From NCBI GenBank assembly GCA_963802275.1, contig CAWDIB010000004.1:310001-374000 (forward strand): a stretch of 64,000 nt of DNA, written 5' to 3'. Origin of the DNA: CAZMZW01 sp963802275. Its GTDB lineage: Bacteria; Chloroflexota; Anaerolineae; Anaerolineales; Anaerolineaceae. The notes beneath the pieces were generated by a model that did no database searches, had not been told where the DNA came from, and was given only the letters and a program-made list of their open reading frames with translations. This document shows, piece by piece, positions 26,163 to 34,492 of the stretch (within the stretch, counting starts at the first letter, position 1; the number at the start of each line of letters is the position of its first letter). A program made the position numbers and the translations under genes.

Positions 26163-27476
26163 ATGACAATAAATCCATTGCCTCTTGATAGTCCTTTTCG
26201 CAAATTCTATGCCGAAAGTTACACGTTTGATTTGGATGACTACATCATCCTGGACTATTATTTTGAGACTGATGAGAACCCGTTTGAAGTGGCGGCGCAT
26301 CTATGCCAGGAGCAGTCCACAGCCCAGTGGAAGCGTGTGAATGTGGATGAAGATTTTCGTGGTTCTTTTGCCTCCAAGGTCATCACGGTTGAGCAAAACA
26401 ACCAGCCGGAATTGTTTGCAGACGAGGAAAATCCAGATGAAGGAGAAAAGAGCAAGAAAGGTTGGCGGGTAAAAATTGCCTACCCGCATAAGAATTTTGG
26501 CGCACGCATTCCAAACCTGATCACCGCATTTTGCGGCGAAGGCGCATTCCATTCCCATGGCATCAAGACCATTAAATTGATGGACGTCCATTTTCCAGAC
26601 GCCTTTCTTACACAATTTAAAGGACCCAGGTTTGGAGTAAAAGGCATCCGCGAACTGCTGGAGGTCCACCACCGGCCAATCACCCTGGGGGTGATCAAAC
26701 CCAACATTGGTTTGCGCAGTGAACCTTTTGCAGAATTAGGATATCAAGCGTGGCTGGGAGGATTGGATATTGCCAAAGATGATGAACTCTTGTGCGATAC
26801 ACCAGTCAACCCAACAGAAAGACGAATGGCGTTAATGAGCGCTTTCCGTAAAAAAGCCGAAAGCGAAACCAGGCAGAAGAAAATCTACCTTGCCAATATC
26901 ACCGATGAAGTTGACCGGATGGAAGAATTATATGAAATTGCCATCCAAAACCAGACAAACGCGGTAATGATCAATGGCATGACAACCGGATTGAGCATCG
27001 TGCGCGTACTGGCGAAAAAAGGACATATCCCGTTGGTTTCCCATTTTGATTTTATTGCCCCTTTCACCCAGAAACGCACTTTTGGGGTGCACTTGAAAGT
27101 CATCACCAAGCTGCAACGCCTGGCTGGATATGATGTACAAATCTTCCAGGGTCTGGGGGAGCGTATGCACACTTCGGTAACCGATGTTTTGCTTGCATTC
27201 CAGGCGTGCGTGGAACCGATGGGAGGCTTACGCCCATCCTTACCGGTGCCAGGTGGCAGCCAGTGGGCAGGATCATTCAAATCGCTTTTTGAATTATTTC
27301 AAAGCATTGATTTTGGCATTGTTCCCGGGCGGGCGGTATTCTCCCACCCGATGGGTCCGGGTGCCGGAGCCACGGCATTAATCCAGGGATGGGAGGCAGT
27401 TGAAAAAGGTATTTCTTTGGATGAGTATGCCCAAACACACGAAGAATTACATCAAGCCATACTCATGAATTCCTAG
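26163..27476 (+). CDS. RuBisCO-like protein (form IV)
   Basis: 437 residues, large-subunit RuBisCO fold without full carboxylase residues. Retained: Lys179 in VIKPNIGLRSE (equivalent of the catalytic Lys175 region) and KDDE at 205-208 (equivalent of the carbamylated Lys201 and metal ligands Asp203/Glu204). Lacking: a recognisable loop-6 GxKxGE element (the region reads IFQGLGERMHTS). C-terminal GRAVFSHPMGPGAGA resembles RLPs from sugar-acid pathways. Known RLPs act as methionine-salvage enolases, decarboxylases or transcarboxylases of oxo-sugar-acid phosphates in D-apiose catabolism. Absence of methionine-salvage genes and the sugar neighbours favour a sugar-acid role. Follows the SDR by 130 bp. 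Confidence 0.9.
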   Translation: MTINPLPLDSPFRKFYAESYTFDLDDYIILDYYFETDENPFEVAAHLCQEQSTAQWKRVNVDEDFRGSFASKVITVEQNNQPELFADEENPDEGEKSKKGWRVKIAYPHKNFGARIPNLITAFCGEGAFHSHGIKTIKLMDVHFPDAFLTQFKGPRFGVKGIRELLEVHHRPITLGVIKPNIGLRSEPFAELGYQAWLGGLDIAKDDELLCDTPVNPTERRMALMSAFRKKAESETRQKKIYLANITDEVDRMEELYEIAIQNQTNAVMINGMTTGLSIVRVLAKKGHIPLVSHFDFIAPFTQKRTFGVHLKVITKLQRLAGYDVQIFQGLGERMHTSVTDVLLAFQACVEPMGGLRPSLPVPGGSQWAGSFKSLFELFQSIDFGIVPGRAVFSHPMGPGAGATALIQGWEAVEKGISLDEYAQTHEELHQAILMNS

Positions 27477-27505
27477 ACCCTTTTCTATTGCTAAATTAAA
27501 TCAAC

Positions 27506-28468
27506 TTATACGATATCAGGCGGAGTGACTGACTTTAATAGTGCTCGCGTTTCCCTTTTTTGACCAATACTATTGACGATGTAAGCCCCCAAGACAATCA
27601 GGGTACCGCCGACCAACAAATGCCAGGTTACTGGTTCTCCAAAAATTAAGTAAGCCAAAATAACATTCACCACCGGGACAACGAAGAAATAGACACCTGA
27701 GCGTGCAACGGGTAATCTGGCTAATCCCCAGTTGAATAAAGTTTGCGCAATTGCGGTCGAAAATATTGCTAAATAGACAATCGGCCCCCATGCGGCTTGG
27801 GAAAATGCAATCCTACCGCCCGATTCAAGCAAAGCAAGGGGCAAGAGGCCGAGCATGCCAATGGTGATCTGATAGACAAGAATAGTAAAGGGCTTGTACT
27901 CCTTGAGCAGTCTTTTTCCAAATAGAACCCCAAGCGCACCGCTGAGGGCATTTAAGACTATCAAGAAATCTCCAAACAAGTGATTGGGCATAAAAGCAGC
28001 CGCAGGGTCATATAAAATAATCACCACACCGCAGAATGAAAGCAGCAATGCCATCCATTGCCACAATGAAAAGCGCTCGCGATAAACCAACACAGCCAGA
28101 ACTGCCAAAAAGATCGGCCGGGTGTTCACAATCAATGAAGTATTATTGGCAGTCGTAAATTGCAGGCCATAATATTGAAGCCCGAAATAAAAAGTGGTTT
28201 GAAACAAGCCGTGGGCAATCAAATAACCAAAATGTTCTTTGCGAATCGGTTGAATGCCGGCAGTCAGCTTCAGCAGTGGCCAGGTAATCAAACAGGCAAC
28301 CAGGAAGCGAAGAAACGCAGTTGAAAAAGGTCCAATGCCCCTAAGCGCCAATTTTGCGCCAACATAAGCCGAGCCGCTCAATAATGCAAAACCCAATAAA
28401 CTGAGGTGGGCGGCCCATTCTCCCTGGAAAAAGCGGGGCTGACTCTTATGTTGAACCCTGGGACTCAT
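27506..28468 (-). CDS. EamA/DMT-family transporter
   Basis: About 320 residues with ten hydrophobic segments, two EamA repeats (first around LLSGSAYVGAKLALRGIGPF, second around LNALSGALGVLFGKRLLKEY). These permeases move metabolites outwards or inwards; substrate unpredictable. It overlaps the preceding RpiB-type gene by four bases (ATGA), so it is translated with it. It converges on the RuBisCO-like gene with only 29 bp between stops and no obvious terminator. Alternative role: drug/metabolite exporter unrelated to the sugar pathway, less likely given the coupling. Confidence 0.85.
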   Translation of the reverse strand: MSPRVQHKSQPRFFQGEWAAHLSLLGFALLSGSAYVGAKLALRGIGPFSTAFLRFLVACLITWPLLKLTAGIQPIRKEHFGYLIAHGLFQTTFYFGLQYYGLQFTTANNTSLIVNTRPIFLAVLAVLVYRERFSLWQWMALLLSFCGVVIILYDPAAAFMPNHLFGDFLIVLNALSGALGVLFGKRLLKEYKPFTILVYQITIGMLGLLPLALLESGGRIAFSQAAWGPIVYLAIFSTAIAQTLFNWGLARLPVARSGVYFFVVPVVNVILAYLIFGEPVTWHLLVGGTLIVLGAYIVNSIGQKRETRALLKSVTPPDIV

Positions 28469-28926
28469 TTACGATTTTCGTCCATGGCCTTGATCAGGTT
28501 CACTTTTGGCAGCGAGCGGCCGCCCTCGAATTCGCTGCGCATCCAGATATCGATCAGCATTTTTGCCGTGCTCAAGCCGATCACCTGGCTGCCCAAGGTT
28601 GCGATCTGGGCGTCATTGCTGGCCCGGGCACGCTCAGCGGTATATGGGTCGTGGATACAAACCGCGCGGACCCCGGGCACCTTGTTGGCGGTGATGGACA
28701 TGCCTGCCCCGGTTCCGCAAATCAGGATTCCCCGACTGTACTGACCATCACGAACCGTTTCGGCAACTTTTATGGCAATCTCCGGATAAAGAACTGGATC
28801 ATCTGAATTAACACCCAAATCCATTACTTCAAAACCCTTGCTGCGAAGATAGTCCCGCAGTTCGTCCTTCATTCTCCAGCCATTTTGATCCGCACCCATC
28901 ACAATCGGCATTTTATTATCGGCCAT
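28465..28926 (-). CDS. RpiB/LacA/LacB-family sugar-phosphate isomerase
   Basis: Interconverts an aldose phosphate and a ketose phosphate. 153 residues, the family length. N-terminal IVMGADQNGWRMKDELRDYL, catalytic region GILICGTGAGMSITANKVPG (the Cys-Gly-Thr-Gly loop) and VRAVCIHDPYTAERARASND with the His-Asp pair, and LGSQVIGL. Ribose-5-phosphate isomerase B, galactose-6-phosphate isomerase and tetrulose-phosphate isomerases all fit; its setting in a sugar-acid locus favours a tetrose or pentose phosphate. Start 28926 has AGGAG six bases upstream, better than the TTG at 28932. Promoter likely in the 130-bp gap upstream. Confidence 0.85.
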   Translation of the reverse strand: MADNKMPIVMGADQNGWRMKDELRDYLRSKGFEVMDLGVNSDDPVLYPEIAIKVAETVRDGQYSRGILICGTGAGMSITANKVPGVRAVCIHDPYTAERARASNDAQIATLGSQVIGLSTAKMLIDIWMRSEFEGGRSLPKVNLIKAMDENRK

Positions 28927-29063
28927 GTTCAACTCCTAAAAAAAAGAAAATTCTTTCCAATCGCAAAAAAGAATTCTACCTGATAACAACACCTACAATC
29001 ATTTTCATTCCAACCACAACGGATTGATCGAAGAAAACGCGTGGTTGAAGATGATTGAGAAAT

Positions 29064-30311
29064 TTACATGCAGGTGTACTTATCCGAGTTTATTTCATCA
29101 AGGTATTTAACGGCTGACTTGATCAATTCCAAATCGACACGCGCAATCCCTGCCCCAAGCGGCGGAGAACCGGCTTTAACGCTGGGAATTGTCACTGCAA
29201 GAGGCGGGGAAATGGACAAATCCAGGCATTTGCGGGCATCCAAACCCAATGGATTTCCCGAATCACCAAGGGCAGGAATACGCCATTGCAGGTTCTGTGT
29301 GACCGCAACTTGCCGGGCTTCCAAACTAAATTGTATTGCGCTCTCGAGATTTCCACTCACATTTGATGGCGCTGTGGGAGCTGCTGCCAGGGCACAGCCA
29401 CCCAACCCCACCACTTCGGCAATGGGGCTATCTCCAATCACGGGTGAAACATCCATTTTATGAATTCCAACATTTTGCCTACCAACAGCAATGGGTGCCG
29501 GTCCTGTGAACCATCGCTTGCCTGTCCCGCTCAGCTGGATGCCCATTTCGAAGCCATTTGAGCAAATGACCGTGATGACACTGCTTCCTTTGATTGAACC
29601 TGCTGCCATGCTCATCACCTTGGCAGCCGCGATGACAAAACTGAGACTGACCGCATCGTATTTCAGCCAGAAGTCCATCACCTCATTCAAATATGGTATT
29701 TCCTCCTGCGCACGAATCATTGCGAGCAAGAGGGACTTCAAGAGCAGCAAGGAAATGGCTGCCTTGCGGCTATGGGTATCATCTCCCATTTGGAGAGCGG
29801 AGGCAATCAACGCAGAAATTTCCACTGCCCCGGCGCGTTCGATACCATGCTTGAGAGCTGGTGCGAAAACGCTTTCGAGCCACTTCAATGACTGCAGCGT
29901 TTTTGAGTCATGGTGCCCAAAAACGAGAAAGGGCTCCCATAACCGGCAATAAGCCCGGTGATGACCATCCACACTGACTGCAACCACCACCGGCATGGAA
30001 GGTGAAGTAATTCCCGCCAATCCACCGACAGCGTCAACATCATTGCACGGCACAAGGTTAATTTTGCCTTCAGCGGCCAATCTGACAGCCCCTTCAGGTG
30101 TTTTAGCCCAGTTTTCGTACAATAATGCACCAATGACCGCCCCGCGTTGAATATCGGGCATATTTTGCCAATCCACAGGAGGACCCGCATGCAGAAGTGT
30201 CATTTTCTGCAGGATTGGCATGGCCTCACGCGCCGGGCAAATATTCACAATCCTGGGGGCAGCCGCTTGCATGGCTGCAGCAGCCTTGAGATTGGCATCA
30301 GCGCAGATCAT
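29064..30311 (-). CDS. DUF1116-family protein (AllG/FdrA-associated type)
   Basis: 415 residues. Seen: MTLLHAGPPVDWQNMPDIQR, GAVIGALLYENWAKTPEGAV, SPSMPVVVAVSVDGHHRAYC, QMGDDTHSRKAAISLLLLKS and SGTGKRWFTGPAPIAVG, all typical of DUF1116. In other genomes DUF1116 proteins sit next to FdrA-like and DUF2877 genes and have been linked to oxamate carbamoyltransferase and purine-derived acid metabolism. None of those partners is in this window. The first 40 residues of longer family members are absent, but AAAGG precedes the ATG. It is in a unit with RpiB, EamA, an unknown protein and a lactonase, so an amide, acid or lactone substrate is conceivable. Confidence 0.8.
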   Translation of the reverse strand: MICADANLKAAAAMQAAAPRIVNICPAREAMPILQKMTLLHAGPPVDWQNMPDIQRGAVIGALLYENWAKTPEGAVRLAAEGKINLVPCNDVDAVGGLAGITSPSMPVVVAVSVDGHHRAYCRLWEPFLVFGHHDSKTLQSLKWLESVFAPALKHGIERAGAVEISALIASALQMGDDTHSRKAAISLLLLKSLLLAMIRAQEEIPYLNEVMDFWLKYDAVSLSFVIAAAKVMSMAAGSIKGSSVITVICSNGFEMGIQLSGTGKRWFTGPAPIAVGRQNVGIHKMDVSPVIGDSPIAEVVGLGGCALAAAPTAPSNVSGNLESAIQFSLEARQVAVTQNLQWRIPALGDSGNPLGLDARKCLDLSISPPLAVTIPSVKAGSPPLGAGIARVDLELIKSAVKYLDEINSDKYTCM

Positions 30312-30366
30312 GACCTTTAAATTGATAATTTTGGATTAAGTATTAATTAGTCGAATCAGGAAAGAA

Positions 30367-30696
30367 TTATTTGCTTTCTTCCCGAAATTTCTTCCAGACC
30401 GGAACAAAATCATACGTCGCATAGAACTCGGTATTATATGCACCCCAGGCTCCTTTTTCGATAGCCAGATTCACTTCACGCAAGCGGGTGGCGGGTACTT
30501 TGACCGTAACCACCTGGCCAATTCCCATCATTACATACCAGGAAACCACTTCAATGCCCTCAGGTGGAAAATTCTTCCAGAATCCTGTTTTAGCCAATTT
30601 TTCATTTATCTCGTTGAGATTCATGACCTGTTGATGCCTCAGAAATACCGTCAAGAGGATGGTGTTTTCATTCAGTTCGATCGGTTTGTTTTCCAT
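30367..30696 (-). CDS. Conserved-looking small protein, unknown function
   Basis: 109 residues, no family recognised with confidence. Features: a hydrophobic strand (NTILLTVFLRHQ), Trp-rich middle (FWKNFPPEGIEVVSWYVMMG), then VVTVKVPATRLREVNLAIEK and a tail with TEFYATYDFVPVW. Pattern of alternating strands and helices suggests a dimeric alpha/beta-barrel fold such as EthD or GYD-like proteins. GGAGATGAATA precedes the ATG. It is between DUF1116 and the lactonase, so it may assist one of them. Function not assigned. Confidence 0.7.
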   Translation of the reverse strand: MENKPIELNENTILLTVFLRHQQVMNLNEINEKLAKTGFWKNFPPEGIEVVSWYVMMGIGQVVTVKVPATRLREVNLAIEKGAWGAYNTEFYATYDFVPVWKKFREESK

Positions 30697-30810
30697 TATT
30701 CATCTCCATTTATTATTCATTTTTGTCATCTTTTCTTTATTCGCCAAAGGTTACCATAAAAAAACCATTGTCGATGTTTCATAAGTGTAATTGAAAATAT
30801 ATTTTCATGA

Positions 30811-31923
30811 TCAAAGAACCAACGGCCGCACGCAAACCGGTGTTGGAATGCGACATTTGGAAGTCTCTTTTAATAACCCGGTTTTTTGGTCAATCTTAAA
30901 TACCGTAATGTCATCACTATCCTGATTTGCGCACAAGAGAAAATTCCCTGAGGGGTCAAGCACAAAATTCCGCGGGATTCTCCCTCCACACGGTTGGCAG
31001 CCTATATATTTGAGCAATCCGGTTTGCTGATCAATTCCATAAATAATTAAGCTATTGTGACCCCGATTTGAGCCATAAAGGAATTCGCCGTTAGGGGTGA
31101 TATGAATATCGGCGCAGGAATTTCCGGTTAAATCAACCCCTTCCGGCAGAGATGACACACTCTGCAGCTCCGTTAAACCTCCCCTATTACTATCATAGGA
31201 AAGTACAAGTATCGTGCAACTCAATTCATTGATCAGATAAAAATATTTGCCGGTGGGGTTAAAAACGCCATGACGTGGTCCGGCACCAGGCTTTGTCTGG
31301 AAGTATGGAATCCCTGATTCAGCCAAAGGGGATGAACCAGAATTCGTCTTGTAGACCATCAGCTTATCCAGACCCAAATCCGGGACAAATGCATATCGCT
31401 CATCCGGTGAAAATATGAGGGAATGCGCGTGGGGACCGCTTTGTCTCTGAGGATTGATACTGCTCCCGGTGTGCTGAATAAATTGAGAGGGTTCGCCAAT
31501 GGAGCCATCCGGTCTGATTGGCAAGATACAAATACTTCCACTCATGAAATTGGATACAAATATTTCCGTGCTTTGCGAATTGACTTCAATATGACATGGA
31601 TCTGTCCCCCCGGTGGGTTGCATATTAATAAAGGTCAATTCGCCGGTGGTCCTGGATATTTTGAATGAGCTCACTGACCCTGAAGCTTTTCCTTCAAATT
31701 GTTTTAATTCATTGACAGCATATAAAAATCCGTTCTGTTTATTGATCACAAAATATGAAGGGTTGACGATATCTTTTGAAATACCGATGGTTTTCAGATA
31801 TCCTGTTTGAAGATCCAGTTCGGTCAGATAAATTCCTTCACCCTTCCCAATAAATATTTGACCGGTGCCAAACTTAATCGGTTCAGTATAAGTTCCAACA
31901 TAAAAACGAATTTTATTGAACAT
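30811..31923 (-). CDS. Lactonase-family seven-bladed beta-propeller protein (YbhE/Pgl-like)
   Basis: Hydrolyses a sugar lactone (6-phosphogluconolactonase in characterised members). About 370 residues. Seen: FYVGTYTEPIKFGTGQ, GIYLTELDLQTGYLKTIGIS, LYAVNELKQFEGKASGSVSS, the active-site GPHAHSLIFSPDERYAFVPD and AGPRHGVFNPTGKYFYLINE, then repeated propeller blades to PVCVRPLVL. Start 31923 is chosen for GGAGG eight bases upstream. No signal peptide, so cytoplasmic. It is first in a leftward unit with DUF1116, RpiB and EamA. Together with the dehydrogenases it supports oxidation of an aldose to a lactone and opening to the acid. Confidence 0.85.
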   Translation of the reverse strand: MFNKIRFYVGTYTEPIKFGTGQIFIGKGEGIYLTELDLQTGYLKTIGISKDIVNPSYFVINKQNGFLYAVNELKQFEGKASGSVSSFKISRTTGELTFINMQPTGGTDPCHIEVNSQSTEIFVSNFMSGSICILPIRPDGSIGEPSQFIQHTGSSINPQRQSGPHAHSLIFSPDERYAFVPDLGLDKLMVYKTNSGSSPLAESGIPYFQTKPGAGPRHGVFNPTGKYFYLINELSCTILVLSYDSNRGGLTELQSVSSLPEGVDLTGNSCADIHITPNGEFLYGSNRGHNSLIIYGIDQQTGLLKYIGCQPCGGRIPRNFVLDPSGNFLLCANQDSDDITVFKIDQKTGLLKETSKCRIPTPVCVRPLVL

Positions 31924-32355
31924 GACCAAAACCTCCATGGATGAAGTATGGAAAAATTACCCTCGAGATCATTTTCTCAAACCAATATTGTGGGAAAAGA
32001 CCATCACACGAAAAGTATTTTTCGAAATTGACCTAATTATTTTAATAAATTTCATTTCTGGCTTGTATATTTTCACAATTGTCGTGGCATGGAGTATTTC
32101 ATTATAAAAATAAATAATACCAGAGCTTTAAGGGATCACTGCAGTTCCAATGGAGGATCCCCCCATAGTTTTGTGTTTACCAATCCGGATTTTGAAAAAA
32201 AATACGACTAGAACCTGCAACAGTAAGTTTAATATAGGTATCAATGTGTTGCAGGATAAAATCTGTCGGGGGTGCTGATTAGCAGGTAGGTAAAACCCAT
32301 GAGATCGTAGCAATCTATTTTTGAGTCGCCTTTCCTATTTCGTTTGCATAACCCA

Positions 32356-32447
32356 TGGACTCTATTGACACAGTGGACAGCATGGACGCATATTTAGTCT
32401 ATTTTTGGACTGTTTGGACTCTGTGGACGCTGTTATACCCTTTGGAC
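32356..32447. repeat. Degenerate 9-bp tandem repeat (TGGAC every nine bases)
   Basis: TGGAC starts at 32356, 32374, 32383, 32406, 32415, 32424 and 32443, with a TTGAC variant at 32365. Most spacings are 9 or 18 bp. The array has two blocks separated by an AT-rich break. It could be a decayed minisatellite or a cluster of protein sites. Confidence 0.6.
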
Positions 32448-32524
32448 TAGTCTGCGCCTGAATGGGGTGCAAATGGCACCCTGCAGTGAAAATCGCCCGA
32501 AGCTCCTTCACTGCGGATATCTAC

Positions 32525-32601
32525 GTTCTCTGCTCCTGCAGAGAATTACGAAGGTCGGAGGTTCAAACCCTCAAGGGTGTGCTTCGCAAACCTCTTACTC
32601 A
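32525..32601. repeat. Dispersed repeat, copy 2
   Basis: Gapless match to the copy at 9371-9447. In this copy TTCTCTGC and GCAGAGAA form an 8-bp hairpin with a TCCT loop at 32526-32545, better than in copy 1. The two copies lie at the inner edges of non-coding gaps flanking the sugar region. Confidence 0.65.
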
Positions 32602-32752
32602 GATTATATATGGGGGGTGTAAACCAGAAGCATCCTCTTCATTCATTACGGGATTAGATTTCACACAATAAGATTGATTAAATTCTTAATGGAAGTTTTA
32701 TTCAATTCAATCCACAATTTCCAGTTGCTTGTGATAGGATCAGGATTCAATT

Positions 32753-34492
32753 TTATGTGAACGAGCCATTCCAAACCCCCTGAAAGAAATTCAGGGCATT
32801 CTTACCAATCGATCGTGTTTCATACCCTCCCTCCTGCACAAACAAGGTGGAATATGGCAACTCACCGATCATTTGACCGATCTTCTTGAAGTCTGCTGCT
32901 TCGAGCATCCAAGTGCCGGTCGGATCACCGCGGGCGGTATCAAAGCCGACCGCAACCACCAGGAACTCCGGTGCAAAGCTCTCAATTTTTCGAATCGCCC
33001 GCTTCAATGTATCAAAGTATTTCTCTACGGGAACATTTTCGGGCAGCGGGTAATTGATATTGAAACCTTCACCTGAGCCCTGACCCATTTCTTCAGCAAA
33101 TCCGCTGAAGTATGGATATGCAAAACGCGGATGGCCATGGATTGAAATGGTCAACACATCATCCCTTTGATAGAAAATATTCTGCTGGCCATTGCCATGA
33201 TGATAATCAATATCGAGGATGGCGACCTTGCCATGCGCACTCAGGTAATTGGCGGCAATGGCTGTGGAGTTGAGATAACAAAATCCACCGAATACCCGTC
33301 GCTCGGCGTGATGCCCGGGCGGGCGCACCAAAGCGTAGGCGAGATATGCCCCATCAAGGATTGCTTCGGCTGCTGTGAGTGTGCAGTCAACTGCATAACG
33401 CGCCGCCAGGTACGCATTCTTGTTCAGCGGCGTAAACGTGTCGATGCAATAGTAACCAGCTCGCATTTCCAGTTTCCTGGGAGGCTGGGCTGCATTGCGG
33501 ATCGGAAACACATAGGGATATACGGATTCCTTCTCGCCAATTGTGAAACACACCCTGCGCAGGTAATTAATGAATTGCTTATCGTGAACGGCCGTAACAT
33601 AGCGGTCACCGAAATGCCGGTCGGGAAGGATGGTGAAAAGTCCACTTACACTCAAGGGTGTTAAAATTGCCTCGACCCGCACAGGGGCTTCCACATATCC
33701 CCGCTCTTTTACGTGATGAATAATATGTTCCTTATTGAAAACCAATGAAATTCGTTTATCTTTTGGAATTGCAGAATTGACTGGCTCTACCTTAGGTGCA
33801 GAGAAATATTTTTGTGGCCGGAATTGGATCGGATCATCAGTTATTGAACCAATAACCTTATCGATATACTCTTTATCCAAAAGGTATGAATATTTCCGTT
33901 CCAGTATCACCCGTACAATTTTTCTCATCTCATCCCGTGTAAAGGCGCGGTCCTTTCCAAGCCTGTCAACGACAAGATAGGGGGGATTGTCATCCTCATC
34001 ACTCAGGGGTGTTTCGTACTTGGTATGGATCATCGGCCGGGCTCCATATCGTTCGTAAAATCTGAGCCGGCGCTGGTTTTGTTTGAGGATTCCCGGGTCT
34101 TTGCACAAGCGCGGATCATCAGGGAGACATTCAAAGTATAAGCCACTTGAACGAAGCATCAATGCTTCTTCGCGGATGCGTTCATAAAGCGCGCCTCCAA
34201 TCCCTCTTCCGGATAATTCCTTGGCGGTTGAAATATAATCGAGAAAACAGAATTCAATGAATGGCTCATGAAGTAGAAGAGCAAAACCGCTAATTTTTCC
34301 ACGAATATCATCAGCAACAAATAGAATTGGACGGAATTGATACTTGAGGGGATTGGCCAGCAACTGCGGCAGTTTTTCAATCTCCTCCTGGCGGATGAAG
34401 GTGAATTGATCCTTGAGGATCTGCCGGATTTGATCAATGGCCATCCGGTTCCGAGGTACATTTGGGTCATAAATTCGTCTTATTCTAAACAT
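32753..34492 (-). CDS. GNAT acetyltransferase - histone deacetylase/acetylpolyamine amidohydrolase fusion
   Basis: 579 residues. Residues 1-165 form a GNAT domain: EFCFLDYISTAKELSGRGIG at 80-99, with the acetyl-CoA loop SGRGIGGALY, and YERYGARPMIHT. Residues about 240-579 form an arginase-fold deacetylase: LVRPPGHHAERRVFGGFC at 388-405 with the two active-site histidines, VAILDIDYHHGNGQQNIF at 423-440 with Asp/His zinc ligands, VVAVGFDTARGDPTG with another ligand Asp, and FVQEGGYE with the late Gly-Tyr motif. The zinc site looks complete, so deacetylation of an acetylated amine or lysine is expected. The N-terminal domain would add acetyl groups. Start ATG at 34492. Neighbouring genes do not explain it. 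Confidence 0.88.
   Translation of the reverse strand: MFRIRRIYDPNVPRNRMAIDQIRQILKDQFTFIRQEEIEKLPQLLANPLKYQFRPILFVADDIRGKISGFALLLHEPFIEFCFLDYISTAKELSGRGIGGALYERIREEALMLRSSGLYFECLPDDPRLCKDPGILKQNQRRLRFYERYGARPMIHTKYETPLSDEDDNPPYLVVDRLGKDRAFTRDEMRKIVRVILERKYSYLLDKEYIDKVIGSITDDPIQFRPQKYFSAPKVEPVNSAIPKDKRISLVFNKEHIIHHVKERGYVEAPVRVEAILTPLSVSGLFTILPDRHFGDRYVTAVHDKQFINYLRRVCFTIGEKESVYPYVFPIRNAAQPPRKLEMRAGYYCIDTFTPLNKNAYLAARYAVDCTLTAAEAILDGAYLAYALVRPPGHHAERRVFGGFCYLNSTAIAANYLSAHGKVAILDIDYHHGNGQQNIFYQRDDVLTISIHGHPRFAYPYFSGFAEEMGQGSGEGFNINYPLPENVPVEKYFDTLKRAIRKIESFAPEFLVVAVGFDTARGDPTGTWMLEAADFKKIGQMIGELPYSTLFVQEGGYETRSIGKNALNFFQGVWNGSFT

Larger units (their letters stand above)
31924..32752. other. Non-coding interval with a 9-bp periodic array and a dispersed repeat
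   Basis: About 830 bp between divergently oriented neighbours. I see no convincing gene. Contents: a 9-bp periodic TGGAC array at 32356-32447, the second copy of the dispersed repeat at 32525-32601, and from 32130 to 32320 a stretch with a long poly-A/T tract but no coding signal. The region marks the border between the sugar locus and the housekeeping block. Confidence 0.6.

Noticed and set aside
26163..27476. Bona fide RuBisCO carboxylase
   Set aside because: The loop-6 lysine element and other carboxylase residues are missing, and no phosphoribulokinase or carboxysome genes are nearby.
31916..32107. Short open frame upstream of the lactonase
   Set aside because: No ribosome-binding site, no homology, overlaps the lactonase 5' region; treated as chance.
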